64,000 nucleotides of DNA from Psychrobacter piscatorii. Its GTDB lineage: Bacteria; Pseudomonadota; Gammaproteobacteria; Pseudomonadales; Moraxellaceae. The notes below the pieces were generated by a model, which saw only the letters and a program-made list of their open reading frames with translations, did not search any database and was not told the DNA's origin. The stretch covers positions 1-64,000 of the forward strand of contig NZ_LNDJ01000096.1 of the NCBI RefSeq assembly GCF_001444505.1, in the 5' to 3' direction. A program made the translations under genes and the position numbers. This document shows positions 16,098-26,326 of this stretch, in pieces (within the stretch, counting starts at the first letter, position 1; every line of letters starts with the position of its first letter).

Positions 16098-17450
16098 CTA
16101 CTTATAATAATCATCGTTCTTTTTAAGCCACCAATTCATATTGTCTTGGCGCTTGGCACGAAATGCTTCTAATTTTTGGGCAACCGTTGCATTGTGCTGC
16201 CGTGCAGTATCAAGCGCAAAAAGTATCGGCACTGAAGACAATACGCCAAAGCGTATCTTTGATTTTGGTAAAGCTAAGCCGTCACCAATGTCATCACCGA
16301 CTAAGGTGCGTGTCACACTGGCATTGACCATCTCCACAAAGCGTCCACGTCGATTGTCTTCGCCCATCAACTGACGCGGTAGATCATGCAAGGCTTTTGC
16401 CAGTGGCTGCCCCGTCTTAAAGTCTAGCTGCTGTATTGATAAGTAGGTATACAGCCATTCCCAGCTAGCCGCTTCATCTTTTGGCAGACGCTCTAAATCA
16501 ACGCCCATCCAGTAGCTGGCAAGATTCCATAAGTGCAAAATACCTTCAGCTTCCTCAGGGCTAATACGAGCGCCGAGCAGGCGTAGGCCACGCATAATTA
16601 ACAACGAGAACTGTAAATGGGTGGCAATCATGTCAGTTTGGTTAATCGGCACGCCCCAATAATCGGTATTCCAGCTACCATCAGGATTGTGATGTTGCTC
16701 GGCGTTTGGTATCACGCCTGTAGCAGCATTGCCTTTACCTTTGAGTAATTTTTGCCGTACCAATGTATGAATCTGACGTACTTTGATGGATTGTCGCCAG
16801 CCCTCAGAGCCAATCGCCAATACTTGATCGATAGGTTGAGAGTGATTGCGCATGCCCATATCTGATTGTGGATGCTCAGACACCGCCAAGATATAGGCAT
16901 AGGTACGCATGAGCCGTGGTAGCGCATCGTGCATCAACGCGCCCGTCTGAATGAGTGGTAGTGATAGGGCTGGGATGCTATAACCTGCCATCAGCGCGAC
17001 ATTACGCAGTAGCCAAATGAGCATCAGTGGATAGCGTCGATAGGCGACCGCACCGATTTGAGCGAGTTTGGGATCGAACCAATCAGGATGACTGCTAAAT
17101 TGCTCGTTTAGTGCATTAAATGAGGCGTTAGTTGCGAGATCGCTATTTAGGTCTAGACCATCGCCGCCGCTGATAATCTGTTGTAGGGGCTTTGCAAAGC
17201 GGATATTGTTAGCGGCCAAATCATCTGTGAGTGGATCGCCAATATCGTAGCCGGCGACTATCTCCTCTAGTAGCGCAGGCGAGATAGCAAAATCTTTTGG
17301 CAGTAGATATCGCTTAATCCGCTTTAACACTTGCAAATCACTATGGTCATCGATAGCAGTCGTACGCCCATGACGCAAATACAACGCTGTTGATGGATGC
17401 TGCGTCTTATTGGTGGGAATATTTGCAGTATTGCTGATTTTCTTATCCAT
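16098..17450 (-). CDS. MpaB-like/DUF2236 putative haem oxygenase
   Basis: A 450-residue protein with the DUF2236 (MpaB/rubber oxygenase catalytic) domain over about residues 130-370. The ligand-region features seen are RLMRTYAY with His downstream (VSEH) and VRQIHTLVRQ, then GVPINQTDMIATHLQF. In latex-clearing protein, the family's best-studied member, conserved Arg/Thr and a proximal His bind haem b; the corresponding residues here are plausible but not aligned. No signal peptide is seen, unlike secreted Lcp. ATG 17450 is preferred to GTG 17462 on spacing from AAAGG. Substrate unknown. Confidence 0.8.
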   Translation of the reverse strand: MDKKISNTANIPTNKTQHPSTALYLRHGRTTAIDDHSDLQVLKRIKRYLLPKDFAISPALLEEIVAGYDIGDPLTDDLAANNIRFAKPLQQIISGGDGLDLNSDLATNASFNALNEQFSSHPDWFDPKLAQIGAVAYRRYPLMLIWLLRNVALMAGYSIPALSLPLIQTGALMHDALPRLMRTYAYILAVSEHPQSDMGMRNHSQPIDQVLAIGSEGWRQSIKVRQIHTLVRQKLLKGKGNAATGVIPNAEQHHNPDGSWNTDYWGVPINQTDMIATHLQFSLLIMRGLRLLGARISPEEAEGILHLWNLASYWMGVDLERLPKDEAASWEWLYTYLSIQQLDFKTGQPLAKALHDLPRQLMGEDNRRGRFVEMVNASVTRTLVGDDIGDGLALPKSKIRFGVLSSVPILFALDTARQHNATVAQKLEAFRAKRQDNMNWWLKKNDDYYK

Positions 17451-17827
17451 ATGATCAAACACCTTTATGAGTCAGCTATAAAACAACATTCGTATCGTAA
17501 GAGCGATCCATAACCATCACTTATAAGCGTTAATTGATGGACTCAATGACTCTCGTTGTCTTTGTATCGTACTGATACGAGATTTTAGGTCATATATTTC
17601 ATCAGATAAGAACGGTAGTCTTACACGCGCGTCTTTCGCACTAACGATAGGGGAGGCATGATGTATTGGATATTCTCGTCTGCCGACATGACAATTATTG
17701 CTAATGCTACAGCGGGTTCATTAACAATAATCAACCTTGGCTGAATACACATTTTTCATTAAAAGGTTTTGCAGATAATAAAAAGCGACTTATAAGCTAA
17801 TAGGCTCATAAGTCGCTCGTTTTGCTA
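17451..17827. other. intergenic region ending in the nhaA terminator
   Basis: Apart from the hairpin at 17779-17817 I see nothing definite. It holds the promoter zone for the MpaB-like gene. Confidence 0.4.
17779..17817 (-). terminator. terminator of nhaA
   Basis: AGCGACTTAT pairs with ATAAGTCGCT around an AGCTAATAGGCT loop that can itself pair (AGC/GCT). On the minus strand the stem is followed by a short T-run. Confidence 0.8.
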
Positions 17828-19030
17828 TTAATGAGAGCGAGTCAAATCGACTGATGTGCCGCTGACATTATCTTTCAAGCTCACTTTGAGCATGATGTAA
17901 CCTGCGATACCAGAAACGATAGAACCCATGATGATACCCAAGCGCTCATCAAACATAGTGGTGTCGCCAGCGAATGCCAAGCCACCGATGAATAAACTCA
18001 TGGTAAAACCAACACCGCACAATAGCGCTGCGCCGTAGATTTGCTTATAGTTCATACCTTTTGGCATGGTTGAGATACCAAGCTTAAAGATTAACCAGCA
18101 CATAATCATGACGCCCAACTGCTTACCGATAAACAGACCTGCGGCAATACCTAGTGGTACTGAATGGAATAATTCAGCAAGACCTGCGCCTTCGAGTGAG
18201 ATACCCGAGTTGGCAAAAGCGAATATTGGCAAAATACCAAAGGCGACGGTGTTATGTAGGTCATGCTCTAGCTCTTCAAGCGGAGAGTGCTCAGGATCAG
18301 TGCGGTCAAACATAGGAATAAATAGTGCTAAGACCACACCGGCCAATGTTGCATGGATACCCGATTTGAGCACTGCAATCCACATGATAATACCAATAAG
18401 TAGATAAGGCGTGATGCTAGTGACGTTACGACGATTAAGAAGGTACAAGAATGGCAGACATAGTCCAGCCAAAGCTAACGACTCTAGTGACAACTCACTG
18501 GTATAAAACAAAGCGATGATTAGAATCGCACCGATATCATCAAAGATAGCAATAGAGACCAAAAAGACTTTTAGAGAGTTGGGTACACGGTTGCCAAGAA
18601 GGCTCAAAATACCAAGCGCAAAAGCAATATCTGTTGCCGCAGGAATGGCCCAACCTTTCCAAAACTCAGGCTCATTGTAGTTAAAGAGTAGATAAACAAT
18701 CGCAGGCATGATCATACCGCCCAGTGCTGCACCAGCTGGTAGGATAATCTGCTTGACGTTAGACAACTCACCAATCAATACTTCACGCTTGAGCTCAAGC
18801 CCGACCAAGAAAAAGAAAACGGCCATTAGACCATCATTGATCCAGTGGTGAGCATCTTTGGCAATGGCAAACTCACCAATTTGAATGGCAACTGGTGCGT
18901 GAATAAAACCTTCGTACCAAACATTAAGAGGGGAGTTGGCAATGATCATTGCAGCAACGGCAGCCAATGCTAAGACGATACCGCCTGCTGCCTCAAATTC
19001 AAAAAATGCCTTAATCCTTCGTATTGCCAT
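17828..19030 (-). CDS. nhaA: NhaA Na+/H+ antiporter
   Basis: A 400-residue antiporter from ATG 19030, preferred to the upstream TTG because GAGGA/AGGAG sites precede it and [17 protein letters not shown] is the usual NhaA opening. The ion-binding pair DD is in [18 protein letters not shown], preceded by [12 protein letters not shown]; a histidine-bearing segment and about twelve membrane helices are visible. It exports Na+ or Li+ in exchange for protons and maintains internal pH, which suits a marine or saline lifestyle. It is monocistronic with its own terminator. Confidence 0.95.
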   Translation of the reverse strand: MAIRRIKAFFEFEAAGGIVLALAAVAAMIIANSPLNVWYEGFIHAPVAIQIGEFAIAKDAHHWINDGLMAVFFFLVGLELKREVLIGELSNVKQIILPAGAALGGMIMPAIVYLLFNYNEPEFWKGWAIPAATDIAFALGILSLLGNRVPNSLKVFLVSIAIFDDIGAILIIALFYTSELSLESLALAGLCLPFLYLLNRRNVTSITPYLLIGIIMWIAVLKSGIHATLAGVVLALFIPMFDRTDPEHSPLEELEHDLHNTVAFGILPIFAFANSGISLEGAGLAELFHSVPLGIAAGLFIGKQLGVMIMCWLIFKLGISTMPKGMNYKQIYGAALLCGVGFTMSLFIGGLAFAGDTTMFDERLGIIMGSIVSGIAGYIMLKVSLKDNVSGTSVDLTRSH

Positions 19031-19529
19031 ATTATCCTCATCTCCTAAGTACAATTTACTAAATAATCTCAAATATCCACGCTACTATTCATGACGATAT
19101 AGCAAGCAGACAAAAACAGTTTCTCACACTCTTATTAATATAGACAATAAAATACGCTGAAATAACGCCATTAGCCCATTATATCGTCTCAATGATAGTG
19201 ACATTATAAAGGCGCTGCGATGAGCAAAATAGTTGTAAGTCGTTAAATCTTTTTAACAAACTGTCCGTTATATGAGAGATTTGGAACACTATTGGCTAAA
19301 TCTAGCAGACTTTGTGACGTTTTTGGCTTTTTTTGCGGTTTTATATCTATAATGATCGACGCATTATGACGTTATCTCATGTCTTAAGAAGTTTTCAGGG
19401 AATTTATCGTCTCATCACTACTATTATCAACAATAGCTATTACCAACGATAGTAGTGTCATTAGTAAGTTTTTAGCCTAGTATCTGAGGCTTTCTTTTCT
19501 TTTATCACCATATTTTGTAGGTCAGTATT
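19031..19529. other. divergent promoter region between nhaA and the TSUP gene
   Basis: No gene is seen. A perfect TATAAT at 19348-19353 could be a -10 element for the plus-strand exporter, but no good -35 lies at 16-18 bases. NhaA regulators of the NhaR type often bind such spacers; no specific site is recognised. Confidence 0.35.
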
Positions 19530-20285
19530 ATGGACTTAACCTTTTCACTAGAGATTATTTTGATGCTTGCGGCTGTCGCAGCATTGGCAGGATTTATTGA
19601 TGCGATTGCTGGCGGCGGCGGTCTGTTGACCATACCTGCCATGCTACTGGCCAATATCCCGCCAGTGCTCACGCTTGGCACCAATAAGCTACAAGCTGCT
19701 TCTGGCGCATTGGCCGCATCCATTACCATGATAAAAAAGGGCGTCGTCAAACCGCAGCGTATTAAAGTGGCTATTATTGCCGCGTTTATCGGTTCAGTCT
19801 TGGGTACCATTGCGGTGCAGATGTCACCACCTGATTTGCTCGAAAAACTGATTCCTTTTTTGATTGCCGCTATCGGTATTTATACCTTATTTGCCCCTAG
19901 GCTTGGTGAGGTAGAGGCCGCTCCCCGCATATCAGAGGGTAAGTGGCAAAAAGGGGTGGCACCTTTGATTGGTTTTTATGATGGGTATATTGGACCCGGC
20001 ACAGGGATGTTTTTTGCGCTGGGTAATGTGGCATTGCGTGGTCGTCAGATTATTGAAGCGACAGGCACCGCAAAAGTGTTGAACCTATCGACCAATATTG
20101 GTTCATTGATATTCTTTATCTTGGGTGGCAATGTATTGTGGAAGGTGGGGCTGGCAATGATGGTAGGCCAGACTATCGGTGCGTACTTTGGCTCACATAT
20201 GGTGGTCAAAGGGGGGAGTAAGCTGATTCGTCCGATGATTGTGCTGGTGTGTCTAGCGATGTTGACCAAATATGTGTTTGGCTAA
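19530..20285 (+). CDS. TauE/SafE (TSUP) family membrane exporter, copy 1
   Basis: A 251-residue, eight-helix membrane protein of the TSUP family (YfcA-like). Both repeat signatures are present: FIDAIAGGGGLLTIPAML with LGTNKLQA in the first half, and GFYDGYIGPGTGMFF with KVLNLSTNIGSL in the second. Members export sulfite or small organosulfonates or sulfoacetate; substrate not shown here. It lies between NhaA and a DAACS symporter but is not in an operon with either. Confidence 0.9.
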   Translation: MDLTFSLEIILMLAAVAALAGFIDAIAGGGGLLTIPAMLLANIPPVLTLGTNKLQAASGALAASITMIKKGVVKPQRIKVAIIAAFIGSVLGTIAVQMSPPDLLEKLIPFLIAAIGIYTLFAPRLGEVEAAPRISEGKWQKGVAPLIGFYDGYIGPGTGMFFALGNVALRGRQIIEATGTAKVLNLSTNIGSLIFFILGGNVLWKVGLAMMVGQTIGAYFGSHMVVKGGSKLIRPMIVLVCLAMLTKYVFG

Positions 20286-20313
20286 ATGAGAGTAACCAAA
20301 CACGTTATCCAAC

Positions 20314-20346
20314 AAAAAACCTCAGCCAATGTGACTGAGGTTTTTT
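20314..20346. terminator. bidirectional terminator
   Basis: CCTCAG (20320-20325) pairs with CTGAGG (20335-20340), A-run left and T-run right. It separates two convergent transporter genes. Confidence 0.85.
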
Positions 20347-20376
20347 ATTTTATGAACGTCTATCTAGCAGAGATGA

Positions 20377-21753
20377 TTAGTGGCGACGATCAACGTCATC
20401 GTACTCACTACCCATGATGCCATCATTCATGACTTTAGAGAATTCACGCTCGTTGTCTTCATCGATATGACCATCGAACACGTCTTTAGCACCAGCGTTA
20501 GGATCGTTGTATAGCGCCAGATCCATTTTACCTTCTGATTTTGCTACGATAGCAGTCACTGCCGCATCACCACCAACGTTGACCGCCGTACGCAGCATAT
20601 CTAGGATACGATCCACACCCAAGATCAGACCGATACCTTCGATAGGCAGACCGACCTGAGCAAATACCATAGACAGCATGATCAAGCCGACACCAGGGAC
20701 ACCAGCCGTACCGACAGAGGCCAGTACTGACATCAAGATAACGGTTAGATATTCGGTCACGCCCAAATCAATACCATAAATATTGGCAATAAAGATGGTC
20801 GCTGTCCCTTGCATGATGGCTGTACCATCCATGTTGATGGTGGCACCAAAAGGAACGGTAAACGAAGCAACTGAGTTATTCACACCCATACGCTTAGTAA
20901 CGGTACGCAAGGTAATCGGAATGGTCGCGTTTGAGCTTGACGTACTAAATGCAAAGATTTGTACTTCGCGCATTTTTGCCAAAAAGGTCTTGATAGATAG
21001 ACCTGAAGAGACTTTTAGTACAATCATCATAGTAACGAAGAAATGGAAGACCAAAGACCCAACCAATACTGCCATATAGCTTAGCAGTGACAAAATTAAC
21101 TCAAAGCCTAGCTCAGACATCGCCTTGGCTAACAGCGCAAATACACCATAAGGGGCTAGGTTCATAATGATGGTCACCATCTTCAAGATGACTTCATTGA
21201 TAAGCTCTAGACTTTGAACCAAGCCTTTGGCAGGTTTACCCACCATCAAAATACTGATACCGATTAGAATGGCAAAGAAAATAATCGATAGCATGTCGCC
21301 ATTTGCCATCGCACTGATGGGATTTGATGGGATAATGTTTGAGAACACATCAAGCAGTGGCGGCGCTGATGCGGCTTCAAACGTGGCTTCAGATTCGATA
21401 TTCATGCCTTTACCGATACCAAATAGCACACCCAATCCAATCGCCGTTGCAATAGCAAGCGCGGTTGTCATCATATAGATCATAAATGTTTTGGTACCAA
21501 TACGTCCTAGCAGACGGATATCACCAATGCCACACACACCGCAAATCAGTGAGATAAGTACTAAAGGTACGACCAACATTTTTAGCGAGTTAACAAATAG
21601 CTTGCCGATAATAGCAAAGGCACCATTTGTGATGTAAGTATTAACGAAGCTGCCTTCGCCATTCAATCCTGAGTAGTTTAAAAATAGACCCAGTATGATA
21701 CCGAGCACCATGGCAACGATAATCTTGCCTGTCAGTCCCATATTTTTCCACAT
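20377..21753 (-). CDS. dicarboxylate/amino acid:cation symporter (DAACS/SDF family)
   Basis: A 458-residue symporter from ATG 21753, chosen because AAAGG lies eight bases before it and only two before the preceding ATG. Signature elements: serine-rich hairpin SSSNATIP, the NMDGTAIMQG sodium/substrate motif, hairpin 2 ASVGTAGVPG and VDRILDMLRTAVNVGGD. Family members import C4-dicarboxylates, glutamate/aspartate or serine/threonine with Na+ or H+. The specificity residue after NVGGD is Ala (NVGGDAA), so the Arg/Asp pattern of glutamate carriers is not obvious. The C-terminal tail (last about 35 residues) is long and acidic. Confidence 0.9.
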   Translation of the reverse strand: MWKNMGLTGKIIVAMVLGIILGLFLNYSGLNGEGSFVNTYITNGAFAIIGKLFVNSLKMLVVPLVLISLICGVCGIGDIRLLGRIGTKTFMIYMMTTALAIATAIGLGVLFGIGKGMNIESEATFEAASAPPLLDVFSNIIPSNPISAMANGDMLSIIFFAILIGISILMVGKPAKGLVQSLELINEVILKMVTIIMNLAPYGVFALLAKAMSELGFELILSLLSYMAVLVGSLVFHFFVTMMIVLKVSSGLSIKTFLAKMREVQIFAFSTSSSNATIPITLRTVTKRMGVNNSVASFTVPFGATINMDGTAIMQGTATIFIANIYGIDLGVTEYLTVILMSVLASVGTAGVPGVGLIMLSMVFAQVGLPIEGIGLILGVDRILDMLRTAVNVGGDAAVTAIVAKSEGKMDLALYNDPNAGAKDVFDGHIDEDNEREFSKVMNDGIMGSEYDDVDRRH

Positions 21754-22245
21754 ATCCATATCCTTTGTGTGCATAACAGCGCTATAGTCAGCGTCACCCA
21801 AATCTATGTGACCGTGTTTGCCAATCTAACTATAATGCGTGTTATGACTATTAAGTTCTTGTGATTGTCGCTTGATGTCACATTTTCGAGGACAATATAA
21901 AAGAATAGTTAAGGGCACTGCAAGATTTTTTTTATCATTTTATTCCAAGAGAACAATCCCTGTCACAACTATGTGCCCATAAAATAGTGATGATTTATTG
22001 TAAACGGTTTGTTTCTGATATGAAACAATATATTCATGAAAGAGTTTTTAGGGTAAATGGATATATCAAACTATTGATATTAAACCAGTGTTATCACTTT
22101 TATGTCATAAAATACGTTTGCATTTTGGCAACTTCAAAAAAAACCAAACTGTCGCGTGTAGACAGTCTGGCTTTTGAAGTTTTATATTTATCGTCATGAA
22201 TAATCATAATACTCATGAGTTTACGCGTTTGAATTGACCTTTTAG
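21754..22245. other. intergenic region with the fadE terminator
   Basis: Contains the promoter zone of the symporter gene and, near its right end, the hairpin at 22135-22170. The 70-codon frame at 21987-22199 reads through that terminator, has no ribosome binding site and is not called. Confidence 0.4.
22135..22170 (-). terminator. terminator of the acyl-CoA dehydrogenase gene
   Basis: Minus strand: CCAGACTGTC pairs with GACAGTTTGG and is followed by eight T residues. Confidence 0.85.
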
Positions 22246-25152
22246 TTATACCTTATCATCTTCTTCACGTTCGCGTGGCAGATGCGTCTGATCATCTAAG
22301 GTTTGGTGGTGTTTGTCACTTGCGCTTTCGTCGACCTCATCAGGTGGAGCAATGTGGCGACTGTGGTTGTTACTCATACGCTCATTGAGGTGTGACTCTG
22401 CATCACGGTAGCGATGATCAAGCGCTTCGGCTTCAGGATTTGATTTCTCAAAGTTCGCCTGTGACTTGATTTCTTTCACAGTATCTTGCTCGCTGACCAT
22501 TTCTACATCACCATCGCTCTCATAGCCGTGATTAGGATTGGCATCACCAGTCTGTGGTTCTGTATTTGTCGCATCACTTAACTCATGCGTGACTGGCATC
22601 TCTCCGTCAGTCGATACGCTATTTTTGTTTTTTACTTCTTTTTTTAGCGCTGCATAATTTGTTAGTTGATTGACAGCGTTTTCGAGCGTATGTGGATTAT
22701 CGCGCTCTTGAGCTTCTGATAGGTGCTTATCAAATACATCGGTTAATAATGAATCAAAGCGCATGGCATTGTATTGAATCAGCACTTCTGCCTCTTCCTC
22801 AGTAATACCGCCGTTTTGGCTCGCATGTACCACATGGTCTTCGAAGGTAAGGCCTTCAAAACTGTCCTGATGTTCTGCCTTTTTAAACTTCTGCCACAGT
22901 GGTTCGATCTCAACCAAGGTCTGATAAGCATGCTCCATACGGCCTGTCACATCATCTGGGTCGGTATTGTAATAAACCATGGTTTTGAGATAATCGCGGA
23001 ATGGATTGGCAGCAAAATCATCCATAAAGGTATCACCCAGCTGACGTTTTAACTCATCACTTGCTGGCGTAAAGATACGTCCACTTGGGAAAGTGACAAA
23101 GCTCACCACATTGGCGGCCATGCGATTAGGGAAGTTGGCAAAGAAAGATACAAAGGCCTCTTGAATCGTGTATAAACTGTTTTGGAGTGCTACTTTGGCA
23201 TGTAAACGCTCAGACTCTGATTTACTACCATGCTCATAAAATTGCAAAATAGCCGTCGCGATAAATAAGTGGCTATGAATATCCGCTAAGCGACCAGACA
23301 GCATCTCTTTACGTTTTAAATCCCCTGCTAGCAGTCCTAGCGCCATATCTGCAGTCAATGCAAAGCCAGCACTGAGGCGGTTGATGTGCTTGTAGTAAGG
23401 ACGAGTAAAAGCATCAGCAAAACGTGGCGCATTATCACTACCACCAACGTAACCTGCGATAAACGCTTTTGCACCGCGGTTGAAGGTATAGCCTAAATGT
23501 TTAAAGAAAAGCGTATCGAATCTTTCAGTCGCTGCTTTTTTATCCTCACTCTGTAGCAGTTGCAGCTCATCGAACAGATAGGGATGACAACGCATCGCGC
23601 CTTGGCCAAAAATCATCAGCGAGCGGGTCAAAATATTGGCACCCTCAACAGTGATAGATACAGGAATCGCTTGATAAGGTATCGCTAAGAAGTTACGTGG
23701 GCCCATCTGTACGGCACGACCACCAACGACATCCATACCATCATTGACCACACTACGCATGGTCTCGGTCGCATAATATTTTGCCATTGCAGTCATGACT
23801 GATGGCGTACCGCCTTGGTTTAACCCGCAAGTTACCAAATGACGGAACGCTTCTAACATATAAGTATTACTTGCCATGCGACTGGTGGCGTCCTGTACAC
23901 CTTCAAATTTACCGACTGATATTTTGAACTGTTCGCGAACTTTTGCAAATGCACCGACAGACAGATAGGTCATTTCACTGGCTGAGGTCGATAGAGCAGG
24001 CAAGGAGATACCACGACCCACGCCCAAGCACTCCATCAGCATACGCCAGCCGCGACCAGCGTTTTCGACACCACCAATGATGTAATCTAATGGTATAAAG
24101 ACATCTTTGCCATCGACCGTACCATTCATAAATGGCGAGCCGATTGGGTTATGACGTGGACCCGTGATAACGCCTTCATGATTGGCAGGGATTAGTGCAC
24201 AGGTGATACCGTAATCGGTTTTGTTGGGATCTCCAAGCAGCCCTTCAGGATCATGCATTTTAAAGGCTAAGCCCACGACAGTAGCGATAGGTGCTAATGT
24301 AATCCAGCGTTTGGAGAAGTTCATACGCAGACCAAGTACCTGCTCGCCCTCATGCGTGCCATAACAGACGACGCCTGTGTCAGGAATCGCGCCTGCATCA
24401 GAGCCTGCCTCAGGTCCAGTCAAACCGAAGCAAGGTACTTCATCACCTTTGGCGAGACCCGGTAGCCAGCGCTGTTTTTGCTCGTCCGTGCCATAGTGCA
24501 TTAGTAGCTCACCAGGACCGAGCGAATTGGGTACCATACAGGTCACTGCCGCAGTCGGTGAGCGCGACGCGATTTTACTCATCACGCGGCTTTGCGCGTA
24601 AGAGCTAAATTCTAGACCACCAAACTCTTTTGGAATAATTAAACCTAAAAAACCATTACTTTTGATAAATTGCCACGCTTCAGGTGACAGCTCTTTATCT
24701 TTGTGCTGTATTTGCCATTCATCGAGCATAGCGCATAGCGTTTCTACTTCGTTATCAATGAAGCTTTGCTCTTCCTCTGACAGCTTTGGATAAGGGTAAT
24801 TGGCAAAAGCCTCCCAATTTGGCGCTCCCATAAACAGCTCTTTTTCCCACCAACTGGTACCAGCATCCAGTGCTTCACGCTCCGTATCACTCATACTCGG
24901 CATTGCACCACCCAAAGCCTTATAGACAGGTTTGGTAATGAGTGATTGGCGCAGTGGAGTGATGAGTAAAACCAAGCAAAGTAGCGCGATGGGCACCCCT
25001 AAGAGGAGCGACCATGGACTGATAATGGCAGTGACAATGACGGTGATCAGGGCAACAATACTGCCCGTGACTCGTGATAAGGACAGCAAAAAGATGGCCA
25101 AGACCACAGCTAATTGAATGATGACTGCCAAAATAAACAAGCCAATTGCCAT
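22246..25152 (-). CDS. fadE: FadE-type acyl-CoA dehydrogenase with long acidic C-terminal tail
   Basis: A 968-residue enzyme; E. coli FadE is about 814. Order: two to three N-terminal membrane helices (residues about 1-70), acyl-CoA dehydrogenase core (PTAAVTCMVPNSLGPGELL, CFGLTGPEAGSDAG, VGRGISLPA), then ITVEGANILTRSLMIFGQGA and the DUF1974 C-terminal domain typical of FadE. It carries out the first, FAD-dependent step of fatty acid beta-oxidation. Odd: the last about 124 residues (nucleotides 22249-22620) are a hydrophilic, acidic, low-complexity tail rich in Asp, Glu, Asn and His with no recognised domain. The AGGAG site before ATG is good. Confidence 0.92.
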   Translation of the reverse strand: MAIGLFILAVIIQLAVVLAIFLLSLSRVTGSIVALITVIVTAIISPWSLLLGVPIALLCLVLLITPLRQSLITKPVYKALGGAMPSMSDTEREALDAGTSWWEKELFMGAPNWEAFANYPYPKLSEEEQSFIDNEVETLCAMLDEWQIQHKDKELSPEAWQFIKSNGFLGLIIPKEFGGLEFSSYAQSRVMSKIASRSPTAAVTCMVPNSLGPGELLMHYGTDEQKQRWLPGLAKGDEVPCFGLTGPEAGSDAGAIPDTGVVCYGTHEGEQVLGLRMNFSKRWITLAPIATVVGLAFKMHDPEGLLGDPNKTDYGITCALIPANHEGVITGPRHNPIGSPFMNGTVDGKDVFIPLDYIIGGVENAGRGWRMLMECLGVGRGISLPALSTSASEMTYLSVGAFAKVREQFKISVGKFEGVQDATSRMASNTYMLEAFRHLVTCGLNQGGTPSVMTAMAKYYATETMRSVVNDGMDVVGGRAVQMGPRNFLAIPYQAIPVSITVEGANILTRSLMIFGQGAMRCHPYLFDELQLLQSEDKKAATERFDTLFFKHLGYTFNRGAKAFIAGYVGGSDNAPRFADAFTRPYYKHINRLSAGFALTADMALGLLAGDLKRKEMLSGRLADIHSHLFIATAILQFYEHGSKSESERLHAKVALQNSLYTIQEAFVSFFANFPNRMAANVVSFVTFPSGRIFTPASDELKRQLGDTFMDDFAANPFRDYLKTMVYYNTDPDDVTGRMEHAYQTLVEIEPLWQKFKKAEHQDSFEGLTFEDHVVHASQNGGITEEEAEVLIQYNAMRFDSLLTDVFDKHLSEAQERDNPHTLENAVNQLTNYAALKKEVKNKNSVSTDGEMPVTHELSDATNTEPQTGDANPNHGYESDGDVEMVSEQDTVKEIKSQANFEKSNPEAEALDHRYRDAESHLNERMSNNHSRHIAPPDEVDESASDKHHQTLDDQTHLPREREEDDKV

Positions 25153-25514
25153 GACTATCTCCTGTGGGATACTAAATAAAAAGTGTGAAATATAAGAAAA
25201 TAAAAAGATATGAACCGTTATGATTATTGTTGTGTTTTATAACAAACAGTTCTATCCATATAATAGTTGGCAGCATAAATAACCTTGGTGCTGCTAGCAG
25301 ACTCTTGTACTGTATACGGCTAAAACAAAAGCGTACTGCGTCAGCTGCCATAGAACAAGCTACTAATATGAAACAGATGTTGATGACTATCAATAGCCAA
25401 AGTGCTACGCTGTGTCGATAATATGTATCAGGTATCATGCCCAATAGACTCTAATGAGTAGGGTTTGCCAAGTAGCTCAAATTTGCTGACCAGTTGAGTG
25501 GTCAGTGTCATGAA
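25153..25514. other. intergenic region, nothing definite
   Basis: Promoter zone for the acyl-CoA dehydrogenase gene. The open frames here on both strands lack ribosome binding sites and look random. No terminator for radC's neighbour or RNA gene was recognised. Confidence 0.35.
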
Positions 25515-26198
25515 CTAACCAAAAGGTATCAGATTGCTTTCGGCATAAGATAAGGTATTGTTACGTCCAACGATGATGTGATCGACCAGTGAGATATCTA
25601 GTAGGTCACACGCTTTTTTTAGCTCATAGGTCAGTAGATTGTCAGCAGCTGAGGGCTTGGCATCGGTATGAGGATGGTTATGCGCAATAATGAGCTGGCT
25701 AGCCGCGTGGCTTAGTGCGTGCCGGAGTACATGCTTGATACAGACGGAACACGATGAGATACCGCCTGTGAACAGTATTTCAAAGTTTAACAGGTTCAAC
25801 GCATTGTCCAGACAGAGGACAGCAAATACTTCACGATGCTCACCGCGTAACTGGGTGCTGATGTAGTCTTTGACCATTTGCGAGCGCCCAAGTGCTTGCC
25901 CCGTTTTTAGCTTACTATCCAGATAACGTGTGCCCATCTCGAGCGATGCCAATATCTGAGCGTACTTGGCGGGACCGATCCCATGACAAGCAAGAACGGT
26001 TTTTTGCGGTGCGGCAAGCAGCTCAGCTAGGCTGCCAAACTGATCGATCAAATGACGCGCGAGCTCAATCGCTGACTGTGACTGCGTACCCGTACGTAAA
26101 AATATGGCCAGTATCTCCGCATCAGATAAGTGAGCGGCACCGAATTTCAATAATTTTTCGCGTGGTCTGTCATCCTCATGCCAGTCTTTAATCGCCAT
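25515..26198 (-). CDS. radC: RadC/JAB-domain protein
   Basis: A 227-residue RadC-family protein. ATG 26198 is used rather than GTG 26204 because AAGGAG lies five bases before it and MAIKDWHEDDRPREK is the family opening. A helix-hairpin-helix (HGIGPAKYAQILA) precedes the JAB/MPN metalloprotease-like domain with AHNHPHTDAKPSAAD (JAMM ligands His, His, Asp). The name RadC is historic; the true role of the family is not settled. It is divergent from coaBC, the neighbour it has in many gammaproteobacteria. Confidence 0.93.
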   Translation of the reverse strand: MAIKDWHEDDRPREKLLKFGAAHLSDAEILAIFLRTGTQSQSAIELARHLIDQFGSLAELLAAPQKTVLACHGIGPAKYAQILASLEMGTRYLDSKLKTGQALGRSQMVKDYISTQLRGEHREVFAVLCLDNALNLLNFEILFTGGISSCSVCIKHVLRHALSHAASQLIIAHNHPHTDAKPSAADNLLTYELKKACDLLDISLVDHIIVGRNNTLSYAESNLIPFG

Positions 26199-26326
26199 TG
26201 CCACTCCTTAAGAATAAATTGCTAATTGTTATCTGAGGTAAATACGGAAAATTTTACCCAATTTATCTCATAGTTGTTACTATAAGCGCAATTTTATCTT
26301 TTCACTTTTTTATTGATGCTACGCTT

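Noticed and set aside
21987-22199. 70-codon plus-strand frame
   Set aside because: It runs through the fadE terminator hairpin and has no ribosome binding site.
25172-25444. Overlapping frames on both strands between fadE and radC
   Set aside because: Neither has a ribosome binding site or family features; both look like chance frames in an intergenic stretch.
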